A DNA stretch of 64,000 nt from Hyaloscypha bicolor E (Eukaryota > Ascomycota > Leotiomycetes > Helotiales > Hyaloscyphaceae): assembly GCF_002865645.1 (NCBI RefSeq), contig NW_020194684.1, positions 3,539,030 to 3,603,029 of the forward strand. The letters run 5' to 3'. The notes under the pieces were generated by a model. That model had not been told where the DNA came from. It ran no database searches and worked only from the letters and a program-made list of their open reading frames with translations. The position numbers and the translations under genes were made by a program. Shown here one piece after another: positions 47,727 to 58,650 of the stretch. Within the stretch, counting starts at the first letter, position 1. Each line of letters opens with the position of its first letter.

Positions 47727-47959
47727 TTCTAATTAATCTAACTTTTGGAAAGTAGTTTATTATAAGATAATTAAGCTATTAATAGATAAAATATTAATAG
47801 CTAGAATATTAACTAGAAGAAGCGCCTCTATTATTACTAGGATAACCTAACCGGATATCTAGGAAAGTATCTAGTTAAGTACTTTTTATATTACCTAATT
47901 AGGAAAAGGAAGTAGAACTCAGATATTCCCAGAACTAGTAAATAGAATAATAATAATAG

Positions 47960-50900
47960 AGAAATTAGTAATGGCTTACTATTATATTACTAAGTTAGAA
48001 ATAGAGATATAATAGAGAGAAGATCTAGAGAAGCTAGAAGCTTAGATCTATTATCTTAAAGATATTTAGATACCCGGTATAGAACCCGTTATATCCCTAA
48101 TAGTACCCTTGGTTTAGAGGGCTCTAAAAACCCGAGAACTACCTACTTACCGGGAAAAAAGTATTAAAGAAGCCCAGGACTTCTTCTATTAGGCAAAGTT
48201 AAAGTAGTATAAAGATAGTAGGATTACCTGGGCTATTAATATAGTAAAAATTATATATTATACTTCCTGTTTTAAGAATATAGCCAGGAATATCTAGAAA
48301 TATAAGAAGTAATTAGTAGATATTAATATTATAGATTAGGAGATTTTTATTAAATTTATAAAGAATTCTATCTTAGATCCAGAGAACTATAATAATAATA
48401 TTCTTACTAAGTTTAAGAATACTAAATAATAGCTAGGCCAGAGTATCTAAAGCTTTATATCTTATTTAGATAGCCTATTAGATAATTTGGAATATATAGG
48501 TTTATTATAAGAGTAAGATAACTTATTTAGTAATTTAAGGCAAGAGATTTAAGACGAGATTAATTATTAAGAGAATACTTTATAAGAAAGAAAAAAGCTT
48601 ATTTTTATAGCCATAAAAGTTAAGAATAATTTAAACCTATTTACTTAATAAGAATATAATAATAAGCTAATAGGATAGTAAAAGAAAGGAAATAAAAGAA
48701 AAGAGAAAAGAAATAATAAAGAGAAATAGAAAAGAAATATATTCCTATTACGAGATTTACAAAACCAGAATAATAAAGATATAGTAATAAAGTCTAATAT
48801 AATACCCGTATTAGGATTTATAAAACCGGATATAATTTACTTTATTTACTAGAAAAAGAATTACTATATTATTACTTACCCTAATTAAGGGAAACTAATT
48901 TACTATAATTATAATAAATCTGGCTATAAAATATATAAGTACCCAGAACTAAAGAAGCCGGGAAACGGGTATATCCCGTAATAGTTATACTCGTTTATAT
49001 TATAGAAAGTAAGGCCCCTAAAATAAGAATAGTAATTAAGGTTATTATTAAGATAATAAAAAATAAGTAAAGGGTTAAAGTATTAGTAAACTCGGGTATA
49101 AAGGCTAATTATATAAAAAGAAAATTAGCTTTAGATATAGGTATTTTATTAATATTAAGGGCAATTCCCTTATTTTTACTAAAAAGAAAAAGAATTTATT
49201 TATATAAAGATTATATTTTTAGGGTTATTACTAAGGATATACTAGGGAATTAAAAAGAGACTAATATATACTTTATATTATGTGATTTTAATCTAAATTA
49301 TATTAATATAATACTTAGATTCCTATAGCTTTATTAGGTTAATTCCCTGATTTCCTTTAGGAAAATAATATAAAAATACTAGATTTAATTATAAAAGATT
49401 AAAGTTCTAAATACTAGGAAGTTTACTAAAATAGTAAAATATAAGATATATGTTTTTCTATTAATTACTTATTCTATAATAAATAGCTAAAGAATTACTA
49501 TTATTATTACTAATGGGATAATTATATTTCCCAAGAAGTATTAGGACCTTTTCTAAGTATTCTTTATAGAGGCTATAGGTATATTACCTAACTATTATAT
49601 AATAAAGTATTATATAGATCTGAAACTAGAGTCCTAATTATTATATAGTCCTATATATACTTTATTAGAAAGAGAGCTTAAAGTTTTTCGGAAATATCTT
49701 AATACTAGCCTAGAAAAGAGATAGATTCATTATTTTACTAGCCTAACTAGTATTCCTATTATGTTTATTCTAAAGAAAAAAGGCGGCCTATATTTATATA
49801 TTAATTACTAGAGTCTAAATAGGATTACTATTAAGAACTAAATACTATTACTATTTATTAGTAAGACTATAGATAGGCTTTATAGAGTAAAGATATATAT
49901 GAAACTAGATTTAAAAAATACTTACTATTAATTATAAATATAGGAAAGTAATAAGTAAAAAATAGTATTCTAAATATATTATAAATATTTTAAGTATTAT
50001 ATTATACCCTTTAGATTATCTAATACTTTAGTAATATTTCAGGCATATATTAACTATATACTAGTAGGCCTTATAAATATTATTTATATAATTTATCTAA
50101 ATAATATTTTAATTTATTTAGAGAACCCAGAATAATATATAATAGTAGTCTAATATATACTCGAGTAATTATAATAATACTAGCTCTTTATAAACTTGGT
50201 AAAATACGAGTTTAATATAGAGAGAATAAAGTTCCTAGGGTTTATAATTAGCCCAGATAATATGGAAATAGAAGCTAGTAGGGTTATAGTTATTAGGGAA
50301 TAGCTAGCTCTAAAGAATAATATCCGAGAAATCCAAGTATTCCTGGGTTTTACTAATTTTTACTAGAGATTTATTTATAGATACTCTAGAATAGTAAAAG
50401 AATTAACTAATTTATTAAAAACTAGTAAAAACCCATAATATTATTTTAGCTAAATAGATAAGGCAGATAAGACTTTTAAAAAGTTATAAATTATATTTAT
50501 AATAGTACTAATTCTTTATTATTTTAACCTAGTTTTAAAAATTTATATAGAAATAAATACTTTAGAATTTATAATTACAGATATAATTTCCTAGCTCTTT
50601 AGTAAGGGGGCAGAAGCCAGGTAATACCCTATTACCTTTTATTTAAAAAAAATAACTATAATTAAGAATAGATATAAGATATATAATTCTAAATTCTTAG
50701 TTATTATTCTAGTATTCCGTATTTAGTAGTATTATCTAATATATACCTGGTATACTATTATTATTAAGACAGATTATAATAACTTGAAATACTTTATAAT
50801 TAAGAGAAAACTAAATAGTTAATAGATAAAATAAGTAAAGAAACTAGCTATTTTTGACTTTATCTTAGAATACTAGCCGGGATATAGTAATTCTGCTAAT

Positions 50901-52450
50901 AGGCTATTAAGAAAACCAGATTTTATAATAAGAGTAAATAAAGATACTTTATTACTTATACTTTATAATAAGCTATAGAATATAGAATAGAGAGCCCTAT
51001 AGGTAGTAATAATAAGATACTATACTATTTCTATAATACTGTAATTTAAGGCCCAGGAAAAAGGAAATAGGTATTCCTTAATTAGTGAAATACTAAGGAA
51101 TTCCGAAAAGGAAGTCTATTTTAGTAATAAAATAATACCAGAGATACTACTACTTGAGCCTATTACTAGTATAGCTAGTTATAAATAGTATATACTACGG
51201 ATTCTAGCTATATAAATAGCTAGATCTAAAATAGTATATAAAAAAAATAAAGAGATATTACTTGAATTACTATTATAGTACTAAAGGCTTAATTTATTAG
51301 TATAATACCGGTAGTATAAATAGTTCTTAAAGAGGACCTTTACTAGAGCTATTAAGACTTGGGAACTTAATATATCTGAGTTATTAAGATATCGGGGTAC
51401 TATTTATATACTAAATAAGCCGGCTTTTAAAAAAGAATTACTATAAGCTAACTATAATAATCCTATAAGTAGGTATTTTGGTACTAGTAAGATACTAGAG
51501 ATCCTCTAGAGAAAGTACTTCTAGTAAAGTATAAAAAAGGACGTGAAAAACTATATTAGAACTTGCCCTATATATTAATAAACTAAGGTAAAAAGATATC
51601 TACTATATAGTATACTTAGTTCGTTTTTCTTTCTCTCTAAGCTATAACAAGAAATTACTATAGACTTTATTACGAGACTACCTTCTTCTAGGTTTTATAA
51701 TAAAGTATATAATTCTATACTTATTATTATTAATAGATATATAAAAATAGTATAATATATTCTAATTACTAAGGAAATCTCGGCTCCTGAGTTAGTAAAG
51801 CTATTTATATATTATATTATTAAAGACTTTAGTATACCTATAGGTATAACCTCTAATAAAGGATCTGTTTTTATAAGCAAGTTCTGGTTAAGTCTATACT
51901 TTTACTTAAAAGTTTAATAATAGCTAAGTATAGTATTCTATTTATAAACTAATAGATAAACGGAGAATCTAAACCAAACTCTAGAATAGTATTTAAGATA
52001 CTATACTAGTTACTAGTAGGATAACTAGGTAATAAGGCTTATTCTTATAGAATTCATATATAATAACTTTATATATTTAATAATAAGAATTTCTCTATTT
52101 TATATATTATACGGATTTTATCCTAGTATTAAACTATATATTAAGAATAATATTTTAGAAAGAGAGATACTAGTAATATAAGAAAGAATATAGAGAATTT
52201 AAATAAAATAGGAAGTACTAGAAAAGTAATAGCAAGAAATAATAAATATATAGAAAAAGTACTATAATAAGAAATATATTAATAAGCAATTTAATATATA
52301 TAATAAAGTTATGCTTTATATAAAGAATATTTAATAGCTATAACCTAATATAAAGCTAGTAGATAGATATCTTAGCCTTTTTAAAGTTTTAGAAATTATA
52401 GGAATATATAAATAAGTATATTATTTAAAATTACTATTATTATATTAGAT
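47960..52450 (+). pseudogene. Element E gag-pol remnant
   Basis: Gag ends with a decayed knuckle (YYNYNKSGYKIYKYPELKKP, near 48,900-48,960). Protease follows near 49,080-49,150 (VLVNSGIKANYIKRKLALDI; the catalytic Asp of the D-S-G triplet is now Asn). RT at about 49,780-50,420 shows KKKGGLYLYINY, NILIYLENPE and KFLGFIISPDNMEIEASRV, then VFLGFTNFY. RNase H follows. Integrase at about 51,450-52,150 shows YFGTSKILEIL, ITIDFITRLPSSRFYNKVYN and a decayed QTDGQTE block. Stops are many but the order is complete. Confidence 0.88.
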
Positions 52451-52578
52451 CTATAATATTTTTTATGTTTTTTTTTGGAACTATAATACTTATAAGCTAA
52501 TATTATAATAGAACTAGAACTAGTTAAGATTAAGGATAAAGAAGAATTTAAGGTAAAATCTATTATAATTTATAGGAA

Positions 52579-52596
52579 AAAAAAAAAAAAAAAAAG
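52579..52596. repeat. Poly-A run of about 18 bases
   Basis: A homopolymer lies downstream of the element E integrase remnant. It is a simple sequence and not evidence of retroposition by itself. Confidence 0.85.
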
Positions 52597-52599
52597 AAT

Positions 52600-54120
52600 A
52601 TCTTATTTATTAGAAAGGCTATTTACTAGTAAATAATATATAGGAATTACTAAATAATCTAGAGAATATAGCTTAAGAATTATAAGAATACTTGGAAAAG
52701 AGTAATATTATAATACTATTAGCTAAATAGAAATATAAAAAATAAATACTTTTATTAGGAAATTATTAAAAACTATATATTTATTCTTAGAAAAATTATA
52801 TAAAAATTATTAAAAACTTTAAAAACTCTAATTTCTATATCTTATAAATATCTTACTTTTATAATTACTTTTTACTATTTTTATTATTATTCTTATTAGG
52901 ATTCTCTCGAGAAATAGATAGTAAATTAGCCTATAAAGCTATTAGCTATTAGTAAGAAATAAGAAAGAAGTAAGCTTATTTAATACTAAAGAATATTAAC
53001 TATATTATTAAGAGTACTTTATATTTATACTAAGCTAGTAAGAATTATTTAACTTATTTCTTGAATTATTAGGGGAATTCATTAGCCTCAAATAATAGCT
53101 TTAATACGAGAAGTATATATTATTTAGTATAGAAAAAGGGTAATAATAGTCTTTTTTCTTTTAGATAAAAAATAAGAAAGATACTTATATATATTAATAG
53201 CTTAAAAAAGGCGGTTTAATTATATTATATATATTTAAGAAACCTTAGATAGTATTAGAATAGGAAATAAAAGAAGAAATTTATAACTTATAGAATTATA
53301 TTTCTTATTTTTAAAATAATAGTAATTATATACTAAGTAATTATTATTCTTAATATAAATAAGATCAAGAAACTTAGTAATATTCTTGGAATATTAAAAA
53401 TAGTAAGGGTAAATTAAGAATATAGGAATATTAGCCAAATAAGTAGTAATAGGCTAATAAGTACTAAGAGAAGTATTTATCTTAATAAATAAAGAAATAG
53501 AAAAGGGAATTAGAAGAGGACTTAAATAAAGCTTAAATAAGGCTTAAAGAAGCTTAAAAAAGCTTAAAAAAGGCTTAAAAAAGAAAGGCAAGAAATAAGA
53601 AGAAGCTAGATATAATATTATAGTTAAGGAAAAGAAAGATTAGTTAGTAAGAAAAGAAAGGCCTTTTTATAATACCTTTTCCCTAAATAGTAATTATGAA
53701 TTCAGAACCGGTTCTATATTAGGAATACCCAGAAAATTCTAAAGAAGAAATTTATAAATAAACTAGAAAATTAAATTAATATTTCTAAGCTTTTGGACCT
53801 ATAAAGTAATAATTTATTTATAAATAAAAGCTAAGTTAGGATTTATAAACTAATTAGAAGACCGGAAGAGCTTTATATCTAATAATATATACTATACCTA
53901 TATTACTTTTATAAGAGGGAATTACTAGAGATAATTTATAAGTTAACCGGGCAGGATTAGTAAACTATATCCTTAATTCTATTATCTGATATAATAATAG
54001 GATAATTATAGGAAGTCTTTAGGAAGAACTAGTAGCCGGGAAAGTTTTAGGGAATTATTTATAAAGCTATTTATAGTTTTCTCAGGCCTTTTGGGAATAA
54101 GGGCTTAGAAAGAGAATTAA
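52600..54120. other. Element E sequence between pol and the 3' LTR
   Basis: About 1.5 kb follows the integrase remnant. Around 53,500-53,600 a purine-rich stretch repeats AAGCTTAAA-like units. I see no domain; it may be the extension region and 3' untranslated part of the element. Confidence 0.45.
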
Positions 54121-54429
54121 TATAATAGGTATATATAATAATATATAAATAGATATTAGATATTATAGATCTAGTTCCCTATTTTAGGTAAAGCTTATAA
54201 TTAGAATTATACGGATTATATTAGCTTGTATTTCTTAGTTAAGTAAAGGGCTTTATATATTTGGCTAAGTACTAGGAAATATATAGGGAAATACTCTTAG
54301 CTTTAGAAAGAGGTATTAATTAGTCTTTTATTAGAATTAATTCTTGAAATTAGTTATACTTGCAAGCGTTACTCTATAGCTTACTTACCTTAACTACTTG
54401 TATATTACCCTACTATTACGTGCCTTATA
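54121..54429 (+). repeat. 3' LTR of element E
   Basis: This is the pair of 47418-47726, of identical length, followed at once by the 15-bp direct repeat. Confidence 0.93.
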
Positions 54430-55640
54430 CTTTTATTTTTCTAAATAGATATATGTTTTATTTTTAGTTCTGGATTTTACTTGAACTTAATAAATTATTT
54501 ATAAATATAATTACTAAAATAAGCCAATTCGGGGCTCTCTTATAATCTATAAATCTAATTATCTGAAATAAGGTATTTATATAATATAAGTATTACTTTA
54601 AAGTAATATACTAGCTAATAATCGATTTATAATTAGTAATAAATAATATTCTTTTTAGAAAAATACTTATAATTCTCGGGAAAATCTTTATTTAGATCTT
54701 ATTAGTAATTTTATATAATTTATAAACTAATATAATACGGGCCTACTTATAATAAATATAAATCTAGCTATAATTCTATTAGTTATTATTATAGATTAAT
54801 ATACGGGTTTATAATAACCTATCTAAATAGGATTTTATAAACTAGATTAGTAATCTTTTATATAACCTGTTTTTAAATAAATAAATTATATTCTTATCTT
54901 TTATTTTATATATTTAGTTAGTTATAAATCTAATTAATTATATCTATTTATAAGAATAACTTTTATAGGCCTTATATAATTACCAGGCCTTTAGTAAATA
55001 AGTAATTCTATTAATTCTAAATAATATAGTCTATAAGCTTAATTAAAATAATTCTAGATATATTTCCTGGCTAGAAATAGATATATTTTATAATAGATTT
55101 AGCTAATATAAATAAGGCAAATCCTGAAATTATAGAATTATTTCTAGAGATCTTATAAAGTATTTATTTACTAGATCTATTTTTCTCTAAACTATAACTC
55201 AAGATTAATATATCTATAATACTTTTGCGAAATCTCTATTTATAGAAAAGGCTTTATAACGGATTATAGATATTAATTTATAACTTTAGGAGATTCTTAA
55301 TTCGGGTATAATTACTAGATAATAACTTTAATAGCTAATTATAAATAATTTCACGAATCAAGTTCTAGTTTATAGATTAGTAATTATCTTTTATATTTTC
55401 TTATAAGTAGTTTCTACTTACTTTATTTTTTATAATAACTATTAATAAATTATAAAGCTAGTTATTTGAGATAATAGAAATGGATTTATAATTACTAGTT
55501 TTTTCTTATAGTCAGTTCTATATAGCAGCCTTATAAGTTATCTTATAAGCAGGACTTTATATATTTATAGGCTATTTTTCTTCTTATATTATTTATAAAA
55601 AGTTTGTATTTAATTTATATATTTAGCTAAAAGCCTTTAT
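54430..55640 (+). pseudogene. Helitron helicase, C-terminal part
   Basis: The frame resumes after element E. Readable, with stops removed by eye, are SQFGALL, NLIIXNKVFI and YKYYFKVI (the Walker B region, DEVPM in relatives), then LFRKILIILGKIFI. Further on come KINISIILLRNLYLQKRLYN, FSYKQFLLTLFFIITINKL (the motif with TINKSQG in PIF1-type helicases) and VFSYSQFYIAAL. This order is characteristic of the Helitron helicase C-terminus. It ends about 55,640, near the 77-bp palindrome. Confidence 0.85.
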
Positions 55641-55665
55641 TATATTCTAATTCTATTCGAAATAA

Positions 55666-55742
55666 CTTTAGGGCAAAATTATTATTAGCTCCGGAGCTTA
55701 TATAGAACCGCTAGTAATAATTTTAGTAAAGCGGCCCTAAAC
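55666..55742. repeat. 77-bp imperfect palindrome, second copy (inverted)
   Basis: This is an inverted copy of 32869-32945 of the same length, with a few transitions. It lies just after the Helitron helicase remnant. Confidence 0.9.
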
Positions 55743-56439
55743 TTATAGAATAATATAAAAAAGAAATATTATATATTTATTATATAATTATTAAAAGATA
55801 TTTCTTAAGAATATATAATTACTTATATTTATATTTTAAATTTCTTAAATATATAAGCTTTATTTATTTATTAATATAATAATTCAAGAATATTATTTTA
55901 ATTTTATTAATAATCTCTAATAATAACTTCTTTAATTTTTAGATTAAGTAATTATAAATCCTTTTTAAATTCTTATTAGTAATAAAATTCTTTATAATAT
56001 TCTTTAATAACTTATTATTTATATTTATTATATTTATTATAAAAGAGAATTCATATATTATCTCTAGCTATTTCTTATTTTAATTAACTTTTTTATTAAT
56101 TTCCTTTTTTAATAATAGTTCGGAAATTATAAATAGTCTTAATAAGCTATTTATATTATAGTATAATAAGCTATATTTTATTAAAATCGCTTTGTTTTAC
56201 TAGTTTTAAGGTTTTAGTTATATAATAAAAACTAGGGCTTTTTATATATAATTTATAAGAATTATATAAGAAAATAATTCCTTTTTTATATTTAATTAAT
56301 TAAATTCTTATATATTATATATTATTTATATCTTTATTATTTATATCTTTATTATTTATATCTTTATTATTTATATCTTTATTATTTATATCTTTATTAT
56401 TTATATCTTTATTAAAAAAAAAATTATTAAAGAAATTAT
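55743..56439. other. RIP-type AT-rich sequence ending in a minisatellite
   Basis: No coding content is visible. The composition is that of the mutated repeats (TpG nearly absent) up to the minisatellite at 56325-56414. Confidence 0.45.
56325..56414. repeat. 15-bp minisatellite, six copies
   Basis: The unit TTATATCTTTATTAT is repeated in perfect register about six times. Confidence 0.93.
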
Positions 56440-57062
56440 GAAATAATTTATATAATTTATTCTGAATTTTCTCTAAAGGAAATAAGATTCGAAGTTATAT
56501 TATTTAGATTAATTTTTTTAGCGGTTAATTAAAATTCATTAAAGAATTAATTAATGAGAGCCTTAAAGGAAATTATATTCGCGAAATTTCTTGAAACTAA
56601 ACGGATTATTCAAGGACTCAATAATTATATTAAGAAAGTCATATCGGAATTAGATTACAGAATATTTTATTCTCTTTATGTTATTCTATTAAAAGGAGAA
56701 AGGATTATAATAATTCTTATATTATTATAAAGATATATATAAGTATATGATAAAGTTCTTTATATCTTTATTAATGAAAAAGATTTTGATATCATAAAAT
56801 CCTTGGAGGGATAATTCGTTATTCCGAAATTTTGAGTGGCTATGATCATATATAAATAAGAATCAATATTAATTAAAATTATTAAAGAAGAAATATTGAT
56901 TAATATTTCAAAAAATATAAACTCTGAAAATAATTATTCTAAGGATTTCTTGATTAAAAAAATAAATTTATATAAAAAAGATCAAAATAAAGATAATGAA
57001 TAAAAAGTTAAAAGATAAAATAATCAAATTATAGATATTATTATATTATTATTATTATATTA

Positions 57063-57161
<99 letters not shown>

Positions 57162-57830
57162 TTTTTGGTAAAAAGATTAAAACGAGAAAAAAGATTAAAG
57201 AAATTTAGGAGAAATAAAATAAATAAATTATTAGAGAGAAAAAAGATTTCCGAAGAGATTAAATTAAATAATATATTAAAGAATAAAGGCTAAAGAAAAA
57301 TTAAGAAAGATTAAAGATAAATAATAAAATAAATCTTTGTTCCCGTAAAGAATTAAATTTATCGAAAAAAAATTTAGAATTTCATTTCGAAATAATGATT
57401 CTAATTTTGATAAAGGATAAGGCCGGAAATGATATTGATTTTTATTATATATTTAATTATTATATTAAAATAAAGATATATGATTTTAGATAAAGATTGA
57501 TTTCAGATTGAATATAATAAAATCATATTATAAAAGAATAAAAATAAAGAAAAAATGAAAAGAAAGAAAAAATATTAATCGGAGATAAGAATAATCAGAA
57601 TATATAATATGATCATTAATATAGAATATTGATTGAATATAAATTTAATGATTTATATAATCTTTAATATATTCTATAATTTTAATTATAAATATATAGA
57701 AATTATAAAATCGAAATCCGAATTCCATAATATTATCGAAAAAAAGATCTTTAAATAATTCGATTATTAAGCGAAATATCTTTAGAAAATCTTGAAATAT
57801 TTTTATAATGGAATTAATATTTCGAAATTA
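56440..57830. other. AT-rich stretch lacking the RIP signature, origin unknown
   Basis: TpG, CpA and CpG-containing strings (TGATCA, TTCGCGAAA, CTTGGAGGG) are frequent here but rare on either side. A plus-strand frame near 56,740-57,000 reads KVLYIFINEKDFDIIKSLEG and later ISKNINSENNYSKDFLIKKI with only a few stops, including a TGA. Another at 57,170-57,290 reads VKRLKREKRLKKFRRNKINK. I do not recognise either. Possible sources are a mitochondrial or plasmid insertion, a gene fragment, or ordinary single-copy AT-rich DNA. Confidence 0.5.
57034..57163. repeat. TTA trinucleotide microsatellite
   Basis: About 130 bases of ATT/TTA repeats, with two short interruptions near 57,060 and 57,100. Confidence 0.93.
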
Positions 57831-57886
57831 GAGGAATAAATGAATAATATTTTATATATTCTCTCTTTTGATATTATTTTATATTT

Positions 57887-58047
57887 ATTATTTCTATATT
57901 TATTATTTCTATATTTATTATTTCTATATTTATTATTTCTATATTTATTATTTCTATATTTATTATTTCTATATTTATTATTTCTATATTTATTATTTCT
58001 ATATTTATTATTTCTATATTTATTATTTCTATATTTATTATTTCTAT

Positions 58048-58051
<4 letters not shown>
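57887..58051. repeat. 15-bp minisatellite, eleven copies
   Basis: The unit ATTTATTATTTCTAT is repeated eleven times with essentially no variation. Because 15 is a multiple of three, long low-complexity frames arise on both strands; none is a gene. Confidence 0.95.

Positions 58052-58078
<27 letters not shown>
58052..58078. repeat. Poly-A run of about 27 bases
   Basis: A homopolymer directly abuts the end of the 15-bp minisatellite. Confidence 0.93.
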
Positions 58079-58079
<1 letters not shown>

Positions 58080-58109
58080 TTCAAATCAGAAAAACAATTA
58101 TCTTTTTAC

Positions 58110-58650
58110 TAATTCTTTATTATACCTTTTCTAAGCTATTATGAAAGTATAAAATACACAAAAAGGGGCCTAGCTAATTATAAACATATATATAAAGTAA
58201 TATATAAGTAGTTAAGCATAAGTAAGCGATAAAGTATACTTATAAGGATCTAGGACGGTTTCTAAGAATTAATCTCTAATAAAGACCTAATAATGCCCCT
58301 TTTTAAAGCTAGGGCATTTCCTTATATATTCTCTAATACTTAGCCCAAGTTATAAAGCTTTATTTAATTAGGAAATATAATCTCATATAATTCATATAAT
58401 TCTAATATGCTTCTATTTAAATGAGAAATAATCTATAATATGCTAATACGCCGTGTTATATATTACATATATATACTTTATATATATATATTTATATATA
58501 TTTATTATATATATTTATTATATATATTTATTATATATATTTATTATATATATTTATTATATATATTTATTATATATATTTATTATACTAATAGCTAATT
58601 ATATAAAGCCTATTAAAAGTAATAAACCCAAAAATAATAATATTAATTAG
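58110..58650. other. AT-rich spacer left of element F
   Basis: It includes strings with CpG and TpG at 58,140-58,460 (ACGCCGTGTTATA, AGGACGGTTTC), so this part is only weakly mutated. I see no gene and could not find an LTR for element F here. Confidence 0.4.
58493..58586. repeat. 13-bp minisatellite, about seven copies
   Basis: The unit TTTATTATATATA is repeated in register; the Tyr/Ile-rich open frames through it are artefacts. Confidence 0.92.

Larger units (their letters stand above)
47418..54429 (+). mobile_element. Gypsy LTR retrotransposon E nested in the Helitron, 7.0 kb
   Basis: Two LTRs of exactly 309 bp (47418-47726 and 54121-54429), starting TATAATA and ending CCTTATA or CTTATA (decayed TG...CA), enclose gag-pol in plus orientation. 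A 15-bp direct repeat abuts both outer ends. Removal of the element and one 15-bp copy restores the Helitron helicase frame. It is less decayed than elements A, B and D by eye, so it is probably younger than the Helitron and possibly than the others. Confidence 0.93.
45295..55660 (+). mobile_element. Helitron, RIP-mutated, split by Gypsy element E
   Basis: The left part (45295-47417) and right part (54430-55660) together encode one decayed Rep-helicase protein with element E inside the helicase. The helicase identification is strong; the Helitron ends (5' TC, 3' hairpin plus CTRR) could not be located. The left border is only where element D2 ends, and the right border is where the 77-bp palindrome begins. 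Confidence 0.8.

Noticed and set aside
56440..57830. Firm call of a nuclear mitochondrial insertion
   Set aside because: Composition and one in-frame TGA are suggestive, but I recognise no mitochondrial gene and other stops are TAA.
57887..58051. Regularly spaced repeat resembling a CRISPR array
   Set aside because: The units are directly adjacent without spacers and the genome is eukaryotic; it is a minisatellite.
57803..58112. Open frames of 60-93 codons on both strands, rich in Tyr, Asn, Leu or Ile
   Set aside because: They are translations of the 15-bp minisatellite and the adjoining poly-A run, whose period is a multiple of three.
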